Program-made: the position numbers and the translations under genes
The notes under the pieces: generated by a model
The model's input: only the letters and a program-made list of their open reading frames with translations
Told to the model about the DNA's origin: nothing
The model's database searches: none
DNA from: Xenopus tropicalis
Taxonomy: Eukaryota > Chordata > Amphibia > Anura > Pipidae
Direction: 5' to 3'
DNA length: 64,000 nt
NCBI RefSeq assembly: GCF_000004195.4
Contig: NC_030678.2
Span: 56,947,378-57,011,377, forward strand
Part shown: positions 55,694 to 64,000 of the stretch, one piece after another
Position numbering within the stretch: position 1 is the stretch's first letter
Layout: each line of letters opens with the position of its first letter

Positions 55694-56100
55694 ATGTGTT
55701 TAAGTTAGTTTTATATAGAGAAAGGCAGTGGGTACTGATATCCCAGGCACATTATATACAGTAAGATGCAGTCTGTATTTACAAAACCAGCACATTACTG
55801 TATATACAGTAAGAGGCAGTGGATACTGAGGGCAGATATTCAGGCCCTGGCACTATAACACTGGCACTGATATACAGCATTGGCTCCACTGTAACTAACT
55901 AGAAATTAACAAAACAATGACAAAAGTAAAAAAAAATAGTAAGTGCAAAAACAACAACAACAAATATATAAAAGCACAATGAACTTTTTCAGGGGGAAAG
56001 AGTTAACTTACCATCCATCTGTTAGGGTAGGGAATAGGGATATTATAGATGCCAGGTGACAAAAACAATTTAATTTCAGCTAGTGATTCAGCCTTTAGAA

Positions 56101-56252
56101 CTGTATAGTACCTGTGTATGGTACCTGTGTATAGTGCCTGTGTATGGTACCTGTGTATAGTACCTGTGTATGGTACCTGTGTATAGTACCTGTGTATAGT
56201 GCCTGTGTATAGTGCCTGTGTATAGTACCTGTGTATAGTACCTGTGGGATTG
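56101..56252. repeat. 13-bp tandem repeat, about 11 copies
   Basis: Units of TATAGTACCTGTG alternate with TATGGTACCTGTG and TATAGTGCCTGTG variants. Confidence 0.9.
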
Positions 56253-57019
56253 GGATGAAATCTGCTGTAAAAGTTCAGAGTCAGTTCTTAGGTAAAGTTT
56301 TAAGTCTGCAGATTCTTCTTTTCAATCTTCATTCCTGCACTGCCTTCAGTTTGTAATATCTTCGAGCCCTGTCTGCATCTGTGCCTTGATTGGTCAATTT
56401 TACTGTCTATCAAGAAAGGTGTGGTCTGATTGGAGAATCCACAAGAAGAAAGATCCAATCAGAGCACAGCTGATTACAGCAGAACCGGAGCTTGTTGGAA
56501 CAGAAGAGTTGCAGGACAGTACAGAAACAGAGTGAGGCGTTTTTTCGTTTGTTTTTTTTAAGGTGCCAAGCGGGTTTGGGGATGCTTAGCCTCCCCTAGC
56601 CTTATTGAAAATCCACCTGTTGAAAAATAAAAGAATTTTAAAAGTCGCCTTGATAACCTTTAATATCTTTATATTCGACAATAGGGGGTACATTATTCAT
56701 TTTATAACCAAATATATTTTTCATAGTTCACCACACACTTGAAGTATATATTTTTACTGTTTAATGAGCTACTTCTTATCTCACAGCCTAACATGCTGCA
56801 TGCTGTTCTATACAGAGGGCTTCTCAGTGGATCACTGATTTAGTTTGCTTGTGCTCATACTTAAAGGAAATACAATTTGACTTTAGTGCCAGAAACAACA
56901 ACAAACCGTACACACTGCCTAGTTAAACAAAGCAAAAAGTATGTTCAGTACAAATCCTATTTAATGACTGGCCCACCAGGATACCAGGAAAAAAATTCCA
57001 GTAGGCCCTGATACTGTTG

Positions 57020-57240
57020 GGCCTGCCACCTGCCCCTAAGATAGCCACTAGTGTCGCTAACACATTAACACACACTATGGTCAGTTTCATCAGGAGCCAA
57101 TTAAATTGCCTGAATGTTTTTGGAGTGTGGGAGGACACCAGCATACTCAGAGACAACCCACACATATACTGGGAGAACATACAAACTCCTTGCAGATAGT
57201 GCCATGGCTGGGATTGAACTTCAGACCCCATCTACACTGT
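57020..57240. repeat. Ancient dispersed vertebrate repeat fragment
   Basis: GGAGAACATACAAACTCCTT and GGCTGGGATTGAACTTCAGA resemble a repeat core (GGAGAACATGCAAACTCC... GGGATTCGAACC) common in fish and frog genomes. It is preceded by a GACTGGCCCACCAGG hAT-like end near 56969. Confidence 0.5.
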
Positions 57241-57300
57241 TATAACCCCAGAGAAAGAGCTTGGTTGCCAGCTTATAATTTTAGTTGATGAGATCTGTGA

Positions 57301-57372
57301 AAGAAAACTCAATGCAAGTTTACATTGAAGCTTTCTGGATAGCTTAAATTTAAACTTGCATTGAGTTTTCTT
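57301..57372. repeat. Perfect 22-bp hairpin
   Basis: AAGAAAACTCAATGCAAGTT plus TA (57301-57322) is exactly complementary to 57351-57372, with a 28-nt loop. Confidence 0.9.
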
Positions 57373-57554
57373 GATCTTCCCATGCTTGTCTACTCTCCTT
57401 GCCTGACCAATGACCCCTTTTCTTTTTCTCTGGCACTTGATTTCTCTCCCTCTTTCTCAGCTTCAGTCTTCTCTTGTTGTATGACTTTTGACCTTTTCTG
57501 TCACCCTTGAGCATTGATATCTGAACCTCCCTTCCCCTGCATTATATTATATAT

Positions 57555-57700
57555 ATAGTTACATAGGGTTAAAAAAAGAGTATATCAAGTTCAACCCTTC
57601 CAAGTAAACCCAGCACACACAACCTATACTGACCTATTTATATACAATACAATATAGACAATTACAATCGAGATGAAAGGGTTGATGGAAAATCTACAGT
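57555..57700 (-). repeat. CR1-like 3' tail fragment
   Basis: TAGTTACATAGGGTTAAAAA and ATCAAGTTCAACCCTTCC resemble the CR1 3' end but from a diverged subfamily. Confidence 0.5.
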
Positions 57701-58159
57701 TCTAGCAAAGAGTTGGGCAGGTTTGTGCCAAGATGTCCGGGGGGAAGGCCAAACTTCCCTATGGTGGCTGATCCCACCCATATCAGTCATTGGAGGGGGG
57801 TGGGTTGTTAACAGTTCATAGCATAGAATAGTACTACAGGCTGGTCTACATGCAGGTTGGGAAGTAGCTATGGTTAGGCTTGGGTTGAATGTTTTTTGAC
57901 CTGCTCATAACTAACAGAATCCTTGCAGATGTGTTTGTTGTTGACTTTTGCCTTGTGTAGGTTTACAATATGCAGCTTATCTCCAATACATTTGTGAATG
58001 CTGAATGTCACCGCTGAAGGATTCATATAAAGTTGCTTTGTCTTGTATAGATAACTATTTCAGCGGCTTTTAAATCCTTGCAGTACATAGCTATATAATT
58101 GTATACATGGGTCAAGTACTTCTACACAAAGTGCTTATTCTTTTTCCAGCCCCTAGAAA

Positions 58160-58620
58160 GAAAATAGTTGAATGGTTTTTGAAATGGGCTTACCCTTTTG
58201 TAATAGCAATAATGTTCTGGTAAGGCACCAAGAAAGCTTTAATGCCTCGGCAAGGTCACAATCCCACAGTCTCTAACGTTGCCTTTAACTCTTCCTTTAG
58301 GAAAATCTACTTTGAACAGATGCTTTGACCATTGGGGGGTTTTATTTAATTGAAACCTCCTTTCACTTCTTGCGCAAGGTCAAAATTAGAAAAAAAAATT
58401 GTTATTGAAAATTGTTGAACCTTACCGAGCTGAGAGACAAATGTTGAAAAAGCATTGATCATTACCTTTTATTGGTACGTTAAAATGCCTTAATGGCATG
58501 CAAAGGGATCTTTGAACTGATTAGAGCGGCAATTCTGTCAGCGTACAATTTGCATTACAGCCAGCAGCTGCGACCCGTTCATGCACCAGGAATCTTTGGG
58601 CAGCTGCTATGGGAAAAACG
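58160..58620. other. Candidate conserved noncoding segment
   Basis: A repeat-free stretch with Oct/SOX/homeodomain-like words (GGCATGCAAAGGGATC, TTTATTTAATTGAAA, CATTGATCATTACC). No coding frame is seen. Conservation is only suspected from texture. Confidence 0.3.
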
Positions 58621-58862
58621 CATGTTGTGAAGTATGCAGGAACACCACTGTGTTGATGGTTCAGAATACAGCTTAACTGAATCACCAGGAAATGTTATCA
58701 CGAGGTTACTTTGTTGCCAGCAGCTGATGCAGGATTGCATGCTGTCTGAAATAGAGCTCTATCCAATTATACCTTATACTGCCGCCCACATCCACACGAC
58801 ATGGCATTGCTACTGTCAGCTTCTGCACAGAGACACACACATTTACAATGAAACTATGTATT

Positions 58863-58986
58863 ATAGATAGATATAGATATAGATACATATAGATACAGTG
58901 CATTGCAACAGTATTTAGACCCCTGTACAAATCTCTTATAGTACTCACTGCCAAATCCTACAGTGACACTATGTTCTCTGGTATTC

Positions 58987-59028
<42 letters not shown>

Positions 59029-59110
59029 ATCTATCTATCTATCTATCTATCTATCCATTATCCATCCATCCATCTGTCTGTCTATCTGTCCATCTGTCCA
59101 TGCATCCATC
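58863..59110. repeat. GATA and TCTA/TCCA microsatellites with a possible Tc1 tip between
   Basis: GATATAGATATAGATACATA runs at 58865-58897 and a long TCTA then TCCA tract at 58985-59115. Between them ACAGTGCATTGCAACAGTAT resembles a Tc1 terminal sequence. Confidence 0.75.
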
Positions 59111-59257
59111 TGTCTATCCACATACAGTATGGGAATGAAACTTTGAGCAAAATAAACCTTTGGAAGACCGAGTCAGCTGTTCTTCTGCATTGTTTATGTT
59201 TTTCTCAGCTAGGGCACCCAGGTAAAATAACTGTTTATCCCAAAAAGGTGTAACCTC

Positions 59258-59490
59258 TAGTGATGAGCAAATCTGTCCCGTTTCGCTGCGCCATAAAATT
59301 TGCGAAACATTTTTGTCACTGCGTCTTTTTTTGCCGCGACCGTGACCATTTTACCATGACCGCACCTGTTTTGACGTGTCCAAGACAGGTTTGACGCAAC
59401 ATGCTACAAATTTTTCCTCAGTGAATTTTTTTTGGACAATCCGTGAAATAATTTGCCAATGGCGTAATGCGGAAATTTGCTGTGAATCCA
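59258..59490. mobile_element. Partial hAT (Ac-like) MITE related to 41468
   Basis: TAGTGATGAGCAAATCTGTC and GCGGAAATTTGCTGTGAATCC match 41468-41745. The right tip is damaged and no target duplication is readable. Confidence 0.65.
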
Positions 59491-60119
59491 TGCTCAATAA
59501 CTGTCTTTCCGGGCTAGTACCAGTAGAACATGGTTTACACTGTACTCTCTCACCCAGAATGGGCCTTCTCTAAGTGGAAGGTGAGGGTGTTGGGCAACTA
59601 CTACTCTCTTGCTGCTATACAGACAAATAAAAACAGAGGGCACCAGAGGTTCTTGCAAACAACAAAATAACAAATGTTTATTGATCATCCATGGGGTTTA
59701 CTCACAATACAACTTCTATAAGGCATATGCAACATCACATGCAGAGGTACAGGCAATATCACATGCAGAGTGTAATACAGACTGACACTCCCCTGAGGAC
59801 AAATTTGGCAGGAATCTCACTTCTACCCTCTGACACCCCTTGTGGATCCCCTCAGGGAATTCTCTATCCTGATTCCCTCTCCACTGGGATCCCTACACTA
59901 CAGGCAATGTGGCCTGGGAGAGACCTCCAAAACTACCAGTCCTATGTAGGAGCTCAGAACTGCTCTTTCTAGCTCAACCCTAATTGCCATAAGGTGGCTA
60001 TACATGGTAAGTATCTTCTCCCGATATCCCCACCTATGGGTGGGCGATATCGTTCTAATTCGGTCGTTGGCCCTGGGGCCAAACAATTGAATTAGGACTG
60101 CGGGTATAGACAAAGTCAG

Positions 60120-61440
60120 TGCATGGACCCATCAACCCCATACAATATCAAATATATTATATATTAGCTATTATTAAAATATAGAAACAAAACTTTCTTT
60201 TTTGGCTTGCATGGGTCACTTTTTGTATTTGTTAGGTATAGCCACAGCTTACTAATTAAAAAACCAAACTATAAGGTTATAAAATAAAGTGTTACTATAA
60301 TATGTATAATAATATAATATTCTGTCCTACTATTTAATCTCGAGGAAGACATTTTGGTACAGACTTAGCAGAAGGATTCCTGTTAGATAATTAGCGATTG
60401 AAAGTGCCTGAACCATTTGAAGTAGATGTATTCTACAGATATAACAGTAAAAAAGGATCTTGGAGCACAATAGCATCAGCTGAATTTTCAATTCCAGCCA
60501 TATCATTGTAGCACGTTACTATAGAGATGAGATGTTTGTATCTAGGAAGCTGTGGCCAATACTGTCCTCTTTTGAATTGTATAATGCTGTTGTATAAAGG
60601 GGTTTGCACAAAATAACGGCAATTCACTGATGCTACTAATTGGATATATTAGTTTTGTCCCTTTTATGCTGTCTGAATGTTTTTTATTCACCCAGTGCCC
60701 CTCTCTTTATAGTTGTAGAAATTTTCCCCTCAGTTTTGTACTCCTCATCAGCTTGCATTGTGTCTCTTTATATTAATTGGTGGTTGTGCCATAACTCTGT
60801 ATATCAATGTGGTAATCAATAGATGTCTGTATTATTTAGCTTCAAATTACTCTTAGGAAATTCTAAAACTAAATGCATACAAAGAGCCAAACCCATTTCT
60901 GTGAGTACTAGTGATAGAGTCATGACCCATGTCTAAATAAAGGCTTTTAACAACATCTTCCAGTAGTAGTGTGGAGGGCATGAATGGTTTTCTTTGACTG
61001 TCACCACCCTTGCTGTATACCAGTGACTGGAATGGCAACCACCTGCCCCATGAAAATTCATGTTATATCCATTTAAGTGGTTAGGTATTGATTATAATGG
61101 GTGCTTTGCAGCAATGTGTTAAATGGCAAACTTAAATGGCAATGGCCTATAACCAGAGATGACAGGAGGATTTCAGCCTTAAAATTAGCATTTGAGTTAT
61201 TTGGGCACCAAGGAAATGTGCCTGACGTGTTTAAAAAGAAAATCCCATTGTTCATTACATTAAAGCTCCATTTAAGGCCATTTAAATATACCACCACATT
61301 ATCACATTTGGCATAGTTTCCTACAATTTAAAAACATATATTCTTAACCTGCTTAATATATTAATACTGTATTGCTTGTGGTTCTATCCAGTTGTATGTT
61401 TCAGAGGAAATTTCGATACTGCAGAATATAAATCTGTTCC
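60120..61440. other. Intergenic stretch without a recognised gene
   Basis: AT-rich and low in recognisable repeats. 61,080-61,320 (GCATTTGAGTTATTTGGGCA, CCATTTAAGGCCATTTAAAT) is a candidate conserved noncoding element. Confidence 0.4.
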
Positions 61441-61482
61441 TTACATAGTTACACAGTAAATTGGGTTGAAAAAAGGCAAATG
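61440..61482 (-). repeat. CR1 3' tip
   Basis: TTACATAGTTACACAGTAAA followed by TTGGGTTGAAAAAAGGC is the terminal part of a CR1 3' UTR, severely truncated. Confidence 0.6.
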
Positions 61483-61484
61483 TC

Positions 61485-62995
61485 TGTAGGGACCCATAGG
61501 GTTAAGCTCCCCTATGGCTTTAATTCATTCCCTACAACTTCCTCTTATTACTGTTACTGGGCAGAGTCCCATGTATCTAGTTTGCACTATGACTTATACC
61601 CTATTGGTTAGTTTGGTTGTTCACACCCCTTGCAGCCTCATATAGTGTCTATCAAGGAGGTGGGACTTCGTCTTTGGCTGGCTCTGTCTGTCAGTGCAAA
61701 GGCCCACTGAGCCTGGGAGCAGAACTAGGCCCCAGTAAGCCATTTACCCCAGAGTGCCACCATCCACTCTGGTGAAGTCAGGGAGAGGGCCCCATGAACG
61801 AGGACCAGCTAGATCAGAGGTCGGCAACCCGCGGCTCCAGAGCCGCATGCGGCTCGTTTAGGCCTTAGGTGCGGCTCCGGTCAGGCTGGTGACTATCATC
61901 CTCCGCGGCGAGCAGCGCGCCTGAAAAGCCACTGAAGTGACTACTAGTCTTTCAGTGGCTTTTCAGGCGCTGCTCTCCGCGGAGGATGATGTGTGTGCTG
62001 CCGCTGGCCGGCAGCCTATCAGAGAGGCCGCCGGACCGCGATGACGTCATCGCGCCGCCAGCGCTGAAGAGGAGGACCGGGCTGAAGGAAGGCGCGTGAT
62101 TCGCTCTCAGGAGGTAAGTCACACTTTTAGGGGGGCCTGGCACGTTAGGGGGGACTCTGGCACATTATAGGGGGGCTATTGGACTCTGGCACATTATAGG
62201 GGGGCCTGGACTCTGGCACATTATACGGGGGCCTGGACTCTGGCACATTAGGGGGGACTGACAGCTAACTGCATGATCCTGTATATAGCATTAAGGTAAG
62301 AAACAATATATGCAGTGTTAGATTTGTTTTATAATGGTTTTGCGGCTCCAAGTTTTTTTTTCTTTTCGAAAACGGGTCCAAGTTGCTCTTTATGTCTTAA
62401 AGGTTGCAGACCCCTGAGCTAGATATTTACTCTTGTCGAGCACTATCTAGGAGAGTGAGGTAGATAGGGAAGGAAGCAAGGGCAGTTTCCAGCCCCATCC
62501 AGGAAAGTAGCAGGAAGTATTTCTTCCATCCGGCAATGTTGCCTCAGCAGTAGGGCCACGGAGTAGAGATAGGAGACAGGTTAGAATAAACCCTGATCCC
62601 TACTAACATGGAGGACTCTCAAACTAGGGGTTATCAACCTGAGGACTGAGGTATCTATCCTGACTGCTTCCATAGGGGTGCCAAGCTGACCAGGTGCATT
62701 TACCCTGCCCAGACTCCTAACAGAGGTGGGATAAACCGGTGTGCATCCTCTCTTGTGGTCCTCAGAGTACTACAATAATTTAACACCTGTAACTGCATTT
62801 GAGTATAACCCTGAAATCATCATTTGTCTCTGACAATAAACTGTACTATAGTTCAACTGCAAGAACCTTTCTGGTGTCCATCTTTGCTAAATTGTACTAC
62901 ACAGCTACAGTGAGTTGTAGTTCTACTACACCCTTCGCTCCGCATGGTCTCTTCCATATAGCGAAGGCTCAGCCTATCTAAGAGAGTCGCATGTA
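61485..62995 (+). repeat. Possible LTR, split by a hAT element
   Basis: It begins TGTAGGGACCCATAGGG after the CR1 tip and contains GACAATAAACTG (AATAAA near 62837). The hAT at 61815-62416 lies inside. No second LTR, primer site or target duplication is visible. Confidence 0.25.
61815..62416. mobile_element. hAT non-autonomous element with perfect 8-bp target duplication
   Basis: CAGAGGTCGGCAACC is inverted as GGTTGCAGACCCCTG. AGCTAGAT flanks both sides (61807-61814 and 62417-62424). It contains a strong GC-rich hairpin (61895-61990) and 4-5 imperfect copies of GGGGGCCTGGACTCTGGCAC-like units at 62131-62260. Confidence 0.93.
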
Positions 62996-62999
62996 CCCC

Positions 63000-64000
63000 A
63001 TGCTCTAAACCATACTAGCCTGGAATTTAACTATTTCATAGCCAAATAGGGGTTATATGTCCAAATGACATCTAGTACATATATATATATATATATATAC
63101 ATAATCTCAAAAAGAATTATCGCTACACACATATATAAATATATAAATACCAAACCCCCCCACTATGACCTGCTGTGGTACAAGAACAAGACAATGTTGC
63201 ATAAGGTGAGGGGTTGCTTCTCAGACTTCCCCTGGAACCCTTACCTCTTGAAGCTCAGTTTGGTGAGGGAAAAAGTCTGCTGATTTGAGAGCAAAACTAA
63301 AAAATTATAGAAGGTGCAGAACACCTTCAAAATTGTAGCAGCTCTTTGCACTTGGCGTCTGTTTTTTCACTTTGCACCTGTTTTACCACTTTTCATCTTT
63401 CCCCATAATAATAAATGACCACAGTTTCTCTATGACTAGCTTTCTCTATAACCTACTGCACTTCAGCTGTAGTTCAATTACAGTTTAAAGCATATCTGAT
63501 TTTGCTACTGGTAGTTGCTGTTCACTGCGTGGAATGCTTCAGGACATCCCTGATTTTTAATAAAGCACATTCTTTAATACTCTTTTATCCTTATCCTATG
63601 AGGATGGAAATACATTCTTTTAACAGTGTTAGTTTTGTTGTTACTGAAATAAAACCATGGGATCTGTACATTCAACCTTTCTCACAGCTTCATAGGTCAT
63701 GCAGTGGACTCTGTGACCTGTGCTATACATAGTTGTCCTTGCTCTCTTCTTCTGTGATGTTTGGCCAACTTTGCTCAGAGAGCTAGGATCTGTCATCCAT
63801 CTGAAAAGGAGACTATTGGTTGTGCCAGCTATTAGTGCTTTGATCTTCCCCAGTATATGGGACTGGAGTGAAGCGCTGCTGGAAACTTTTAACCTGCTAA
63901 TTGTTCTTTCATATCACGGTGGCAAGCTCAGATCTAGAAGAATCACAAAATGCTGCCTGCTATGGATTCTGCAGGTGCTAGCTGCATTCTCATTTTAATA
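63000..64000. other. Intergenic end of window
   Basis: It has a (TA)n run at about 63078-63100 and otherwise no recognisable gene or repeat. The short open frames (63502-63732, 63720-63998) show no family motifs. Confidence 0.5.

Noticed and set aside
58963..59253. Frame encoding a Tyr/Leu/Ser/Ile repeat
   Set aside because: It is a direct translation of the TCTA microsatellite.
61485..62995. Complete endogenous retrovirus or LTR retrotransposon
   Set aside because: Only weak LTR-like signs (TG start, AATAAA); no internal genes, second LTR or target duplication. Kept only as a low-confidence repeat.
1..64000. CRISPR arrays, bacterial operons or tRNA/rRNA genes
   Set aside because: The tandem repeats have no spacer structure, the window is vertebrate nuclear DNA, and no cloverleaf or rRNA sequence was recognised by eye.

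Overview
This is vertebrate nuclear DNA, most likely from a clawed frog (Xenopus). One gene is clearly recognisable, ATP6AP2 (prorenin receptor, V-ATPase accessory protein 2), whose exons translate to a protein closely resembling human ATP6AP2. The repeat content also fits Xenopus: many short elements with TTAA target sites and TTAAAGG-type ends (the T2-like MITEs known from Xenopus), CR1 LINE pieces, and Tc1 and hAT elements. The genus is inferred.

Layout. Bases 1-14,750 hold ATP6AP2 on the minus strand. All nine coding exons can be placed with GT/AG borders, giving a 348-residue protein; the 3' UTR runs off the left edge. The introns are filled with MITEs, a dead Tc1 copy and CR1 tails. From 14,750 to 64,000 I found no host coding exon. 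This flank lies upstream of the ATP6AP2 promoter; in mammals the neighbour on that side is BCOR, but no BCOR exon is visible here. The longer open frames there are LINE or Tc1 proteins, or artefacts of a 34-bp tandem repeat with no stop codon in any frame of one strand.

The intergenic half is a dense, layered transposon landscape. Ten short non-autonomous hAT copies have both ends and 8-bp target duplications visible (eight perfect, two with one mismatch). Two are 1.5-kb sister copies in opposite orientation, each carrying a large 34-bp minisatellite whose edge units flip into hairpins; one of them has a second hAT inserted within its own target duplication. Also present are PIF/Harbinger-like foldbacks with TAA duplications, TTAA elements hosting later insertions, a Tc1 element with about 210-bp terminal inverted repeats and a broken transposase, an L2/CR1-like LINE sitting inside a GATA microsatellite, and a CR1 copy in which the ORF2 end and stop codon have expanded into eleven 41-bp tandem copies. 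Less repetitive stretches (about 30.0, 36.3, 39.3, 58.3 and 61.2 kb) look like possible conserved noncoding elements, but this needs alignment to test.

Exon borders were read by eye from splice consensus, frame and family similarity. Repeat borders are firm where target duplications are quoted and approximate elsewhere.
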